Assembly: GCA_963736595.1 (NCBI GenBank)
Contig: CAVTPG010000009.1
Location: 1 to 64,000, forward strand
Direction: 5' to 3'
DNA length: 64,000 bases
Origin: Parapontixanthobacter sp963736595
GTDB taxonomy: Bacteria > Pseudomonadota > Alphaproteobacteria > Sphingomonadales > Sphingomonadaceae
The notes beneath the pieces were generated by a model, which was not told the origin of the DNA, did not search any database, and saw only the letters and a list, made by a program, of their open reading frames with translations. The translations under genes and the position numbers were made by a program. Positions within the stretch are counted from its first letter, which is position 1; the number at the start of each line of letters is the position of its first letter. Positions 19,784 to 28,884 of this stretch are shown here, in pieces.

Positions 19784-20554
19784 TCACAAGAAACTCATCG
19801 CGAGCGAACCCATCAACAGGCTCCAGCCGTCGATCAGAACAAACAACAACAGCTTGAAGGGCAGCGACACGATCGTAGGCGACAGCATCATCATGCCGAG
19901 GCTCATCAACACCGACGCAACGACAAGATCGATCACGAGGAAGGGCAGAAACAGCATAAATCCGATTTGGAATGCGGTCTTCAATTCACTCGTCACGAAA
20001 GCCGGAAGCAGGATCGAGAACGGAATAGCCTGCGGGCTTTCGAATTTACCAGCATTGGCGATTTCGGCGAACATAGCGAGATCGGGCTTGCGTGTCTGAC
20101 GCAACATGAAGGCGTGAAATTCCTCGCCCGCTTCACCGATCGCCGTTTCCGCATTCATCGTTCCGGCAGAATAGGGCGCAAGCGCGTTGTCGTTCACAGC
20201 CGATAATGTGGGGGCCATGACGAACAGCGACAGGAACAGGGCAAGGCCGATCAGGACTTGATTGGGTGGCGATTGTTGCAGGCCCAAGGCCTGACGCAAG
20301 ATCGAGAGAACGACGATAATGCGCGTGAAACTGGTCATCATCAGAACGATCGCTGGCAAGACCGTCAGCACCGCCATTATGAGCAGCAATTGCAACGATA
20401 GCGTCAGGGGTGCGGCATCATCCCCTGCGGTCGCGCCCAACGCCCGGTCGAGCGCGCCAGCGACAGCGGGTTGTGCGTGAGCGGCTTCGGGGAATGCGAT
20501 TGCCGCAAATCCGATGATTAGCGCACAGGCGGATAATGTGACAGCCCGGAACAT
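19784..20554 (-). CDS. fliP: flagellar export gate protein FliP
   Basis: A 256-residue export gate subunit. It begins with a cleavable signal peptide (ending AAHAQ), as usual for FliP. The conserved block LPAIVLMMTSFTRIIVVLSI followed by LRQALGLQQSPPNQVLIGLALFLS is unmistakable. FliP forms the pentameric core of the gate with FliR. The start codon overlaps the end of fliO by one base. Confidence 0.96.
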   Translation of the reverse strand: MFRAVTLSACALIIGFAAIAFPEAAHAQPAVAGALDRALGATAGDDAAPLTLSLQLLLIMAVLTVLPAIVLMMTSFTRIIVVLSILRQALGLQQSPPNQVLIGLALFLSLFVMAPTLSAVNDNALAPYSAGTMNAETAIGEAGEEFHAFMLRQTRKPDLAMFAEIANAGKFESPQAIPFSILLPAFVTSELKTAFQIGFMLFLPFLVIDLVVASVLMSLGMMMLSPTIVSLPFKLLLFVLIDGWSLLMGSLAMSFL

Positions 20555-20853
20555 TAGGACAGACCCGCTTCGTCAGCGGGGCGCGCATTGCTGAGGCTCG
20601 TACCCGCTTCAGCTTCGGCCAGACGGACCAAGCCACCGCGCGAACTGCCGACGAGAATCTCGCGACCCCGAAATTCGATCACCGCCAGCTTCACGCCCGG
20701 CGCAAGAAACGTCGTCTCAACCAGTTTGGCAGCTTTGGTGCGCTGTCCGGTCGGCATTCTCGTCTGCAACCGCTTGGTAAGCCACAGGCTACCCCAAATG
20801 AGCAGCCCCATAAGCGGCAGCATCAGCAGCAGTTTGACGGCATACCAGCTCAT
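20554..20853 (-). CDS. fliO: flagellar biosynthesis protein FliO
   Basis: A 99-residue protein with one N-terminal transmembrane helix (LLLMLPLMGLLIWGSLWL) and a small cytosolic domain (LAPGVKLAVIEFRGREILVG), the FliO pattern. FliO helps FliP assemble into the gate. Identity rests on size, topology and the position between fliN and fliP, since FliO is poorly conserved. It overlaps both neighbours by one base. Confidence 0.85.
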   Translation of the reverse strand: MSWYAVKLLLMLPLMGLLIWGSLWLTKRLQTRMPTGQRTKAAKLVETTFLAPGVKLAVIEFRGREILVGSSRGGLVRLAEAEAGTSLSNARPADEAGLS

Positions 20854-21143
20854 CAGGCGGCCTCTTCCGCTAACATTTCGACGTCGTCGGCTTGCTCGCC
20901 CGCCAGCTCGATAATTTTCAGTGCAAACCGATTGTCCTGGGTGATGATTTCCGCCTTGGCGATCGCTTGCCCGTTGACGAACACGTCCAGCAGCTCGTCG
21001 GTTAGGCGATCAAGCGCGATCACGCTGTCCTCACCCAAGGCAAGCACGTCTTTCAACTTCATCTGCGTACGGCCAAGCTCGACCGAGAGGCAGACATCGA
21101 CATGGCGCAATATTTCGAACCCGCGTGCAGATTTATCGTTCAT
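20853..21143 (-). CDS. fliN: flagellar motor switch protein FliN
   Basis: A 96-residue SpoA-domain protein of the cytoplasmic C-ring. The conserved core is visible as VCLSVELGRTQMKLKDVLAL, DELLDVFVNGQAIAKAEIIT and NRFALKIIEL. Canonical FliN has a longer N-terminal region (about 130-140 residues total), so this is a compact version consisting mostly of the SpoA domain. It forms the lower C-ring with FliM and also docks FliH. The tail is acidic. Confidence 0.92.
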   Translation of the reverse strand: MNDKSARGFEILRHVDVCLSVELGRTQMKLKDVLALGEDSVIALDRLTDELLDVFVNGQAIAKAEIITQDNRFALKIIELAGEQADDVEMLAEEAA

Positions 21144-21170
21144 CTTTTGTTCTCCAATTATTTCAATGAG

Positions 21171-22055
21171 TTATGATGCAAGACGAGTAAGCTGGATTGC
21201 GATGCGGTCATCTTGTGTTCCGATCGTGCCATGCGCGATGGCGGTGTCAGCGATGGTCAGCGGGATTTCGCGATTGAGCGCCAGCGGCAAAGTATCGCCC
21301 GGGCGCAGCGCAGAGACGCGTGTTAACGGTAAGCGCAGGCGGGCAATCACTGCTTCGATTTCCAGCGGCAAATCGGAAAAAGGCTGTCCATGCGGATCGT
21401 TATGGCGCTGCGAGGCTTTGCTGCGCTTTTTCGAGCTGGCTCCATCGAGGGACATGGCCATGTCCTGCGTCGCCGCGAGCAGAATTTGCCAATCGGCAAA
21501 ATTATCCTGCGCAACTTTTATCCGCGCGAGGAACAGTTTGTCCTGACCGCTAAAGGGATCGAGGCGCTCAAGATTGTCGCCGCGTTTCGCGACTTGCGCA
21601 TCGACCTCGCAACAAGTTGCTGATTTCAGCGCCTCGCAAAGCGTGCGATCAAGCTGCGAGACGACCATGTCACACGTCATGGGAAGCTCTTGCGGCAACG
21701 GATCGGGGACTTCGCCACTGCCGCCGAAGAAACGATCGGTCAGCGAAAGCGCGCTTGCCGCATCGATGCTGGCGAGCAGCAGAAACGGAGTGCCAGGGAT
21801 TGTCAGCACACTGTTCGCGCCATGCGATCCGACCGCGTCGAGCAAATCGGACGGGCTGGTGATCGCGCAGGACGCGACCGTAAGCTGTGGGCGTTCGTCG
21901 CCCAATAGCGGGGCGAGCAGGGCCGGCAAACTGCGCGCAAGATCACTGACAAATCGGTCGAACTGCTTACCCAACACCTTGTCGTCAGGCGGCATTTTAA
22001 GCAATTCGGCACAATGCAGCGTGCTCTTCTTTGCTAGTTTGCTGGCCCGCGTCAC
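21171..22055 (-). CDS. fliM: flagellar motor switch protein FliM (short form)
   Basis: FliM links the FliG ring to FliN in the C-ring. The middle domain contains the GGXG motif (DRFFGGSGEVP, near residue 110), and the C-terminus is a SpoA-like domain (EIEAVIARLRLPLTRVSALRPGDTLPL). At 294 residues it is shorter than the usual 320-340. The N-terminal CheY-P-binding peptide (LSQDEIDALL type) is absent: the protein starts TRASKLAKKSTLHCAELL. The start is a GTG at 22055 overlapping the true fliL stop, which supports it. Confidence 0.88.
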   Translation of the reverse strand: MTRASKLAKKSTLHCAELLKMPPDDKVLGKQFDRFVSDLARSLPALLAPLLGDERPQLTVASCAITSPSDLLDAVGSHGANSVLTIPGTPFLLLASIDAASALSLTDRFFGGSGEVPDPLPQELPMTCDMVVSQLDRTLCEALKSATCCEVDAQVAKRGDNLERLDPFSGQDKLFLARIKVAQDNFADWQILLAATQDMAMSLDGASSKKRSKASQRHNDPHGQPFSDLPLEIEAVIARLRLPLTRVSALRPGDTLPLALNREIPLTIADTAIAHGTIGTQDDRIAIQLTRLAS

Positions 22056-22625
22056 TGGACGAGGTATCCGCGAAAATAAACGTTATCGACACCGCCAAAA
22101 CCTTCGGTGCGGGTCAGCACCTTGTTAATGGCATCGGTCAGGCGCTGTTGCAGATTTTCTTTGCCCTGTGCGCTCGTCGCTTGCATTTCACTGGTCTCGG
22201 CCAAGAGCGACAATAATTTCCGAACGGATGGCGATTTCGTGACGCTGAAGCCATTGTAGCACGCGCCCGTCGCGCCGGGTCGATGCGGCCAGGCTGACCT
22301 GGATGAGGCCCGGTGAGTTTTTTAAATTGGCGGTAAATACCTCTTCGAAGCTGTAATAGCTGGTGCGGTATTCGCTGCCACCTTCGCCTTCGACGATTGC
22401 GATGGCGTCCTTGTCGCTGTTTTCCGGCAAATAGGGGTCGTCTTCGCCTTTGCGGACAAGCAGCGGCTCATTGGCTTCCTCGGCTTGCGCAGGAGAGCCG
22501 ATCAATCCGAAATGAAACGCACCGAATGCTCCGCCTGCGCCGACGCCAAGCAGGACAAACACGCCCAGAATGATCTTCAGCTTGCCGGATTTTTTCTTGG
22601 GCGGGTCTTCTGTGGAGTCAGTCAT
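22052..22625 (-). CDS. fliL: flagellar stator-associated protein FliL, frameshifted
   Basis: FliL is a single-span inner-membrane protein that forms a ring around the stator units. The N-terminus is a basic cytosolic tail (PPKKKSGKLK), then a transmembrane helix (IILGVFVLLGVGAGGAFGAF) and a periplasmic SPFH-like domain (YYSFEEVFTANLKNSPGLIQV). The frame stops after IVALGRDQ at 22188, but the next frame continues with ETSEMQATSAQGKENLQQRL and ends VYFRGYLVQ at 22052, the expected FliL C-terminus. One extra G on the coding strand near 22201 explains this, and removing it gives 190 residues. The repaired stop overlaps the fliM start (GTGA), which confirms the reading. Confidence 0.88.
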
Positions 22626-22645
22626 ATTGTAACTTTCGATTGGGA

Positions 22646-23866
22646 TCAGGCGAACAGAGCGTCGTCGCGCGAAGGTGCCGCTATGTCGCGATCGATATCG
22701 TGTGATTGATTGTCTGTGCGCGCTGTTCGCTGCGCATCATCTGTTCGGGTTTGTTGCTGCCCGGCTGATTGATTGTCGTGACCTTGGCCTTGCGTAGATG
22801 TGTCGCCGCGGGCGGAAGTCTGTTCAGCGTTTGGGGCAAGTCGCTCGGCCACTGCCCGTTCGATCAGGGATGCCTGCACGGCAGGAGCAAATCCGGGGTC
22901 AGCATTCACCATCGACACGTTAAGCGAGGCACCTGCCATTTGGTCCAGCCGCACGGAAACGCGGCCGAAATCATCATGGGTCAGCGCGATATTCGCACGA
23001 CCCGGTCGTGCGGCTTGCTGCGCTTCGACCAGCTTGTCGATTACGTTTCCAAGATCGAAGGCCGTGGTTGTGAGTGTTGGCCGAATGATCGGTGCGGTGT
23101 CGGCGGGTTGTACTGAAATTGGCAGAGGTGCGGCGCTTGGCGACGCAGGAGATTGGGTAGAGGATGGCTGATCCAAAGTCATACTTGGCGCAGTTTTTGC
23201 GCTTAGCAAGGCGGTCAGACGTTGGCGTTCGGTCAGCTCACTGGTTGCCGCATTTGTAGTTTGCAGCAAGATATCAGCCATTTTTGGCGCTACCTCGCCT
23301 TTGCGTGTGACTGACACAGGAGAAGCCTCGCTACGATCGCTTTTAAGCTCAGCCTCTGTGGAAGTTTCGAGCGCGCCGCTCTGCGATTTAACACTGAGAG
23401 ATTTTTCCAACGCTGCGACATTCAATTGAGAGGCAAGCGCGCTTTGCTGACCCGGAAGTGTTGCGGCAAGATGCGGCAACACCTTGCCGGATGGCGCTGT
23501 GGTGTCTTCAGGCGTTGCGCTAACTGGCAAACCGGGCGTTGTGCTTGCACCGCCCATAGTCGCGGGAGCGCCTGCGTTAGTTGTTATTGCGGGTATAAGA
23601 AGGTTCGCGCCAAGAATGGAAATTTGCGGCTGGTCGAGCTGCTCTGTCACCATGCCAGCTGCGATAAGACCTTGTAGATCAGAGTGTAAATCAGCGTCTT
23701 TCAAGGTCTCTGATGCCACCCCTGCCGATTTTCTCGCAGGATCAAGCAGGTTGGCAAGCAGCGCGGTAAATTCGGCACCCATGTCCGTCGCAAGCTGATT
23801 GTCGCTGAATTCCCCGGCAGGAGCTGGTTGCGCGCTTAAAAGCGAGGTGAGCGGGGAAGGCGTCAT
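22646..23866 (-). CDS. fliK: flagellar hook-length control protein FliK
   Basis: FliK measures hook length and triggers the export switch in FlhB. The 406-residue product is mostly low-complexity Ala/Ser/Thr/Gln sequence, as usual for the ruler part. A small globular C-terminal domain (RANIALTHDDFGRVSVRLDQM...LNVSMVNAD) resembles the Flg_hook domain. A Gln/Asp/Arg-rich tail follows. Identification relies on the domain and on the position between fliJ and fliL; its start overlaps the fliJ stop. Confidence 0.85.
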   Translation of the reverse strand: MTPSPLTSLLSAQPAPAGEFSDNQLATDMGAEFTALLANLLDPARKSAGVASETLKDADLHSDLQGLIAAGMVTEQLDQPQISILGANLLIPAITTNAGAPATMGGASTTPGLPVSATPEDTTAPSGKVLPHLAATLPGQQSALASQLNVAALEKSLSVKSQSGALETSTEAELKSDRSEASPVSVTRKGEVAPKMADILLQTTNAATSELTERQRLTALLSAKTAPSMTLDQPSSTQSPASPSAAPLPISVQPADTAPIIRPTLTTTAFDLGNVIDKLVEAQQAARPGRANIALTHDDFGRVSVRLDQMAGASLNVSMVNADPGFAPAVQASLIERAVAERLAPNAEQTSARGDTSTQGQGHDNQSAGQQQTRTDDAQRTARTDNQSHDIDRDIAAPSRDDALFA

Positions 23867-24300
23867 GTGTGTGTCCGATTGCTGGTATTCAGTGTCAGAC
23901 GCACACTCTTCAAGTTCCGTGCCAACTCACTATCACGCGCGTCTTTTTTCCGGTTTTCTGCAGTTTTGCCGTGGCGGATGCGCTCATTGGTCAGCTCCAC
24001 CCGGCGCTTAGATCCGGCAAGATCTTGCCGGTCCTGTTTTGCCGTCGCACTCGCAGCTTCAGCATCGCGCAGGCTTTGGGTGCAAACCCCCGCCAAGTTG
24101 CCTGCGAAGCGAAGATGCCGCAGCAATTCCAATCCGTCACTGGCATCGGTGCGGGCCGAATATTGCAGGCCTAAATCACGGCTTCTGCCAGCAAGCTGTT
24201 CGAGGCGCTGATGCAATTCACCGCTCGATGCAGCCTTTTCGCCAGCGCGGTGGCACTCGACCCTGCGGACGCGGGCAAGCCGTTTCAGTCGATCCGACAT
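23863..24300 (-). CDS. fliJ: FliJ-like export protein
   Basis: A 145-residue highly charged helical protein (DRLKRLARVRRVECHRAGEKAA, then ELHQRLEQLAGRSRDLG) with coiled-coil character, in the position normally held by fliJ, directly after fliI. FliJ is the stalk of the FliI ATPase ring and a chaperone escort. Sequence similarity to known FliJ is weak, so the name rests largely on position and shape. The ATG at 24300 is chosen because it follows the fliI stop by one base; an ATG at 24309 is possible. Confidence 0.7.
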   Translation of the reverse strand: MSDRLKRLARVRRVECHRAGEKAASSGELHQRLEQLAGRSRDLGLQYSARTDASDGLELLRHLRFAGNLAGVCTQSLRDAEAASATAKQDRQDLAGSKRRVELTNERIRHGKTAENRKKDARDSELARNLKSVRLTLNTSNRTHT

Positions 24301-24301
24301 G

Positions 24302-25630
24302 TCACGCATCGGAAAGAGCGGCCTCAAGAGCCGCGAAGCTATCGCTTAGCGAAACATATTCACCGACATCCTGCTTTAAAAACTGCGTCAAAATTTCGTG
24401 CATGGCAAAGGCCCGATCCACCGCCGGGTCTGCGCCCTCGCGGTATGCGCCCATCAGGACCAGATCGCGATTGTCCTCGTAATTTGCCACCAGCGCGCGG
24501 AAACTCCGCGCACGCTCGGCATGGTCCCGCGCCACGATATTGTTCATCACCCGGCTAAGCGAAGCAGGCACATCAATCGCTGGATATTGCCCGCGCTGCG
24601 CCAGATCGCGTGACAGCACAATATGCCCGTCCAGAATTGCGCGGGCCGTATCGACGACCGGATCGTTATGATCGTCGCCATCGGCCAGAACGGTATAAAG
24701 GCCCGTGATCCCGCCGCCGCTGCTGGTCGAGTTTCCGGCCCGTTCGACCAGTTTGGTAATGGCTGCCAATGCCGATGGCGGATAACCGCGTGCGGCGCCC
24801 GGCTCACCGAGTAACAAGGCAATCTCTCGCGCCGCATGAGCCACGCGCGTCAAGCTGTCCATGATGAGCAGCACGTTTTTGCCGCGTGCGCGGAAATGTT
24901 CTGCCAAAGCGGTTGCAAATTGCGCGCCGCGTAGTCTCAAATTTGCAGCGTGGTCAGCCGGTACGGCGACTACAATCGTGCGGTGGCGCTTGCTGCCGAC
25001 CATGTGCCGCGCCACAAAATCGGACACTTCGCGCGCGCGCTCGCCGATCAGCGCGACGATGACGAGATCTGCTTCCGATCCACCAGCAATCATGTCGATC
25101 AGGACCGATTTGCCGACACCGGAGCCTGCCACAATGCCCATGCGCTGCCCGCAGCCCAAAGTCGTCAGCGCATTGATCGCGCGCACCCCGCAATCGAAAG
25201 GTTCGGACACGCTGGCACGTTCCAAAGCGCCTTCGCGCTGTCCGGACAGTGGCCACATTGCTTGGCGTGCTATGGCCGGGCCGCCGTCTATCGGACAGCC
25301 TTGGCCATCGACAGCGCGACCGAGAAATTCCTCTCCCACGCCCACCATGCCAGGGTCACCTTCGACGCGCACACGTGCGGACGGATGCAGCCGCACGGAA
25401 TCGCCGAGTAACATCATCAGGCTGTTGCCATCGCGAAAACCAATGACCTCTGCCGCCAAATCTCCGCCATTGTCATGTGCGATACGGCACAAAGTGCCAA
25501 TGGGTGCTGCCAGCCCCGAAGCTTCGATCAATCCGCCGTCACAGGATAGAACGCGGCCATGCCGGACCGGGGCAAGGTCGAGTGGATCGGATGCAAGGTC
25601 GGATAAATGCCGCGAGAGCAGGTCTAGCAC
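24302..25630 (-). CDS. fliI: flagellar export ATPase FliI
   Basis: A cytoplasmic F1-like ATPase that unfolds and delivers export substrates. The 442-residue protein has Walker A AGSGVGKS (residues 168-175), the RMGIVAGSGVGKSVLIDMIA block, the ALIGERAREVSDFV motif and LLIMDSLTRVAHAAREIALL (Walker B region). The PPSALAAITKLVERAG and GGGITGLYTVLADGDDHNDP segments are typical of FliI/YscN ATPases. The C-terminal helical domain is present. It starts seven bases inside the end of fliH. Confidence 0.96.
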   Translation of the reverse strand: MLDLLSRHLSDLASDPLDLAPVRHGRVLSCDGGLIEASGLAAPIGTLCRIAHDNGGDLAAEVIGFRDGNSLMMLLGDSVRLHPSARVRVEGDPGMVGVGEEFLGRAVDGQGCPIDGGPAIARQAMWPLSGQREGALERASVSEPFDCGVRAINALTTLGCGQRMGIVAGSGVGKSVLIDMIAGGSEADLVIVALIGERAREVSDFVARHMVGSKRHRTIVVAVPADHAANLRLRGAQFATALAEHFRARGKNVLLIMDSLTRVAHAAREIALLLGEPGAARGYPPSALAAITKLVERAGNSTSSGGGITGLYTVLADGDDHNDPVVDTARAILDGHIVLSRDLAQRGQYPAIDVPASLSRVMNNIVARDHAERARSFRALVANYEDNRDLVLMGAYREGADPAVDRAFAMHEILTQFLKQDVGEYVSLSDSFAALEAALSDA

Positions 25631-26247
25631 AGCCCTAGCGCCTCTCTGATGGTTTCACGCCAGTTTTGCGGCCCGTCACTTGTGTCCCCATCACGTCCTT
25701 CGACGCGCAATGAGCCGCGCTCGGCCTCATCGTCAGGACAAATGACCCAGCGTTTCGCAAAGGCCTTATCGAGCAGGGCAACATCCTCAGGATGCAGATG
25801 CAGCTTTAAGCCGTCCGTTGCCTCGCCCAGCATTTGTGCAGCCACCTCGCAGCGGCTTTGCAAGGCATCGCGGTCGATCGCGAGAGGCTGCAACGTCTGT
25901 TCGCACAGCGCCGCGACCGTTTCGGTTAACTTTGTCGCTAGTTCCGCCTGCAGTTCCGTATCGATCTGCGAAAATGCAAGCGTAAGCTGCTCGCGTTGGG
26001 CGTCGATCGCGGTTTGCTCAGCTTGCATTTCAGCGCGACCCTGCTCGACGCCCATCAACCGCGCCTCAGCAATCGCGGCGGCCAGGTCCAGCTCTACATC
26101 GGCAACCGGCTCTGCCGAGCTATTTTTCGCGTATCGAGTGTCGTGTGCAAACCCTTCCCTCGTTTCCAGCCGCGCAAGCCAGTCGTTCGGTTTTTGCGTC
26201 ACCGCCGCATCGAATTGTGCAAAGCCGGCTTCAAACATATTCGCCAT
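25624..26247 (-). CDS. fliH: flagellar export regulator FliH
   Basis: FliH binds FliI, holds it inactive and docks it to FliN at the C-ring. The 207-residue protein has a predicted N-terminal coiled coil (LAAAIAEARLMGVEQGRAEMQ, with the GxxxG-like pattern) and the C-terminal FliH/HrpE domain (LKLHLHPEDVALLDKAF). Low identity among FliH proteins is normal. Position between fliG and fliI and the HPED motif support the name. Confidence 0.85.
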   Translation of the reverse strand: MANMFEAGFAQFDAAVTQKPNDWLARLETREGFAHDTRYAKNSSAEPVADVELDLAAAIAEARLMGVEQGRAEMQAEQTAIDAQREQLTLAFSQIDTELQAELATKLTETVAALCEQTLQPLAIDRDALQSRCEVAAQMLGEATDGLKLHLHPEDVALLDKAFAKRWVICPDDEAERGSLRVEGRDGDTSDGPQNWRETIREALGLC

Positions 26248-27235
26248 CCTGCGAGCCGAAATTGATCTCGCCGCTTTCGGCCAGCTTGCGAGCGGTTTCG
26301 ATCATGCTTTGCTGCGCCGCTTCGACATCGGCCTTGCGAATGCGGCCCCGCTCCTCGATCTCGTCCTTCACGCCATCGGCGGCTCTGCTCGACATGGCTG
26401 CGTAAACCGGCTCGCGGTCGTCTTCCTCCAGCCCTTTCAGCGCATCGATCAGAACCGAATTTTCAACATCGCGCAGCAGACGACCGATATCTTTCGTCGC
26501 TAGCTCCATCAGCATGGCGAAGGTGAACATTTCCGCCTCGATAGCGCGCGCCAGCTTCGTATCGCGCCGGTCGATTTCGGGGATGACCACCTCGCTCACG
26601 CCCGACGCCGCGCGATTGATCAATTCAGCCGCTTCGCGCACGCCGCCAAGCGTCAGCGCCGCTGTTCCAAACCGTTCGGCGATGCGGCGGCTCAGGATAT
26701 CGTCCAGCATGGCAATGGCGTCACCGGACACCGGACCGAGCCGGGCGATGCGCTCCACCACGCCGGATTGCTGCGCGGACGGAAGACTGGCCAAAAGCTG
26801 CGCGGAGGGTTCCGCTTCGAGCAGCAGTAGCAGCACAGCGATTGCTTGGGGATGCTCGCCGATAAGCAAACGCAGAAGCGTTTCAGGCGTCAGCCAGCGA
26901 GCGATTTCGAGCGATCGGCTGGTTTCGGGCGGGGCGATAATCTGCATCAAATGCGCGGCTTTGGCTTCGCCGACTGCGCCATTCATCAGGCGCTGCACAT
27001 GAGCGGGGCGATCATGCGCTGCCAAACGTTCGTCGCCCGCGTGACTAATGAAGCAATCGAGCGCTTCGGCGATGGAATTGGCATCGATGTCACCGATATT
27101 GCACATGGTCTGGCCGATACTGGTCAACTCCTCCGGCTCGAATTGCGACAAAATCGCCGAGGCTTCATCTTCACCGATCAGCATGATCACGATAGCAGCG
27201 CGCTGTGCATCGGTAAGTGATGGCGCAGCGTTCAT
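26231..27235 (-). CDS. fliG: flagellar motor switch protein FliG
   Basis: FliG forms the top of the C-ring and contacts MotA. At 334 residues it has normal length. The N-terminal domain, which binds FliF, is visible (AIVIMLIGEDEASAILSQFEPEE). The EHPQ motif linking to FliM is intact (LIGEHPQAIAVLLLLLE). The C-terminal charged torque helix is present (GIDRRDTKLARAIEAEMFTFA... EIEERGRIRKADVEAAQQ). Its start overlaps the fliF stop by four bases. Confidence 0.96.
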   Translation of the reverse strand: MNAAPSLTDAQRAAIVIMLIGEDEASAILSQFEPEELTSIGQTMCNIGDIDANSIAEALDCFISHAGDERLAAHDRPAHVQRLMNGAVGEAKAAHLMQIIAPPETSRSLEIARWLTPETLLRLLIGEHPQAIAVLLLLLEAEPSAQLLASLPSAQQSGVVERIARLGPVSGDAIAMLDDILSRRIAERFGTAALTLGGVREAAELINRAASGVSEVVIPEIDRRDTKLARAIEAEMFTFAMLMELATKDIGRLLRDVENSVLIDALKGLEEDDREPVYAAMSSRAADGVKDEIEERGRIRKADVEAAQQSMIETARKLAESGEINFGSQDGEYV

Positions 27236-28881
27236 GATGCAGCTTCGCTGGGAGGAGCGGCCAGCATCTGACGCAAGCTGGAGGCGACACGATCCGGCTG
27301 TTCGGCGGCCAGCTTGCGCGCAAGATCGACTTGTTCGCGCAAATCGCTGCGGTCTATGATTGCATTTCCGGCAAAATTTGCCTCGCCGGTCAAGTCGGGC
27401 AGGCTCTCTGTCGCTGTGGCAGAATCATTTGCAGCACGCGCTTTCAGCGCTTTCATCCCAGGCCGCACAACGAACAGGAAGGTAAGAATGACAGCGATCA
27501 GGAACACGCCATTGCGCAGCACAGTACCAAACCAGCCCGTTTCATAGAAAGGCAGGTTTTCGGCCTCGATCGGATCGAAAGCGCTGGCGATAACAGTGAC
27601 CTGATCGCCGCGCTGGACGTTGGCTCCGACAGCGGCAGATACCAGTTCTTCGATCTGTTTGACGCTGGCCGGCTTAATCGTTTTCAAGGCCTCGGCGCTT
27701 AGCGCGACCGCGACCGACACACGTTTGATGGAGCCCGGCATGGTGCTGGAAACGGCGACCTGCCGCCCGAGTTCGTAAGTGCGACGCGCACTACTTTCGC
27801 CGCTGGTTTCGCCAGCTGGCTGTTCTTGTGTGCCTTGCGGAGCGTTCGGATCGATTTGCGTGGGCGGGGGCGGTGTATTGGCGAGGACACCCGGAACACC
27901 GCCCGCGCGGCCATTGCCTTGCTGGCTGGATTGCGATTGCGTCTCGCTGCGCAGTGCGCCGTCCTTGTCGTAATTTTCGCGTGCAGAGGTGACCTCGTCC
28001 ATGTCGAGCTGCACTTGCACTTCGGTCGAGAAATTGCCGCTACCCACGATCGGTATGAGCAATTGCGCAATTTGTGCGCGCAGCTTTTCTTCATGGCGGC
28101 GCTGCAAATCCAAAGTATCCGATCCTTTGCCAAGCGCTTCGTCGGACAGCAATTTGCCATTCTGATCGACGACACGCACCGCATCGGGAGACATTCCCGG
28201 CACTGCTGCTGCGACAAGATTGCCGATCGCAGTGACTTGATCGGGCGACAGGCTTCGCCCGCGCGCGCGGCGAACCATAACCGAAGCGGTCGGCGCTGTT
28301 TGCTCGCGCAAAAATACGGAGCGTTCAGGTGTGGCAAGGTGGACCCGCACGGCCTCGATGCCGTCGATCTCCATAATGGTCAGCATCAATTCGCGTTCGC
28401 GGACATTGCGCAGCCGCTCGCCTTCCAAGGTGCGACTGGCACCCATCGGAATGGAATCGAGCATATCACTCGTATGTTCCGGCACCGCGAGCGCATCATT
28501 GCTGGCGACGAGCATACGTGCCCGGTAAAGATCGTCCTCGCCAACCGAGAGCATTCCCGTAGAATTGTCTATCATATAGCCGATACTGCCTTGATCGAGC
28601 GCTTGAACAACCTGCGCGCGCTCGTGATCAGACAAATTGGTGTAAAGCACGCGCTGCGGTCCGTTCGAAGTGGCGAGCCATAATAACGCCGCTCCTGTCG
28701 CTGCACCGATCCCGGCGATTGCAGGTAGAGCCTTGCGCACGGCGGGCTGCCCGATAAAGCGCAAGACGCGCTCCTTTGGCGTGCCACCGACAGGGTCGGT
28801 AAGGGGCGTGAGCAGTGACAAGCGGGGCGCAGCGGCTGCACCCGCATTTGCGATCCCACCTGCGGGCACGAGGTCGGCCAC
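27232..28881 (-). CDS. fliF: flagellar MS-ring protein FliF
   Basis: FliF forms the MS-ring in the inner membrane. The 549-residue protein has two transmembrane helices, one near residue 60 (LPAIAGIGAATGAALLWLAT) and one near residue 450 (GTVLRNGVFLIAVILTFLFV). Between them is a large periplasmic domain with RBM folds (LYTNLSDHERAQVVQALDQG). The C-terminal tail (DLREQVDLARKLAAEQPDRV) is the FliG-binding segment. Overlap with fliG and three bases to fliE confirm co-transcription. Confidence 0.96.
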   Translation of the reverse strand: MADLVPAGGIANAGAAAAPRLSLLTPLTDPVGGTPKERVLRFIGQPAVRKALPAIAGIGAATGAALLWLATSNGPQRVLYTNLSDHERAQVVQALDQGSIGYMIDNSTGMLSVGEDDLYRARMLVASNDALAVPEHTSDMLDSIPMGASRTLEGERLRNVRERELMLTIMEIDGIEAVRVHLATPERSVFLREQTAPTASVMVRRARGRSLSPDQVTAIGNLVAAAVPGMSPDAVRVVDQNGKLLSDEALGKGSDTLDLQRRHEEKLRAQIAQLLIPIVGSGNFSTEVQVQLDMDEVTSARENYDKDGALRSETQSQSSQQGNGRAGGVPGVLANTPPPPTQIDPNAPQGTQEQPAGETSGESSARRTYELGRQVAVSSTMPGSIKRVSVAVALSAEALKTIKPASVKQIEELVSAAVGANVQRGDQVTVIASAFDPIEAENLPFYETGWFGTVLRNGVFLIAVILTFLFVVRPGMKALKARAANDSATATESLPDLTGEANFAGNAIIDRSDLREQVDLARKLAAEQPDRVASSLRQMLAAPPSEAAS

Positions 28882-28884
28882 CCG

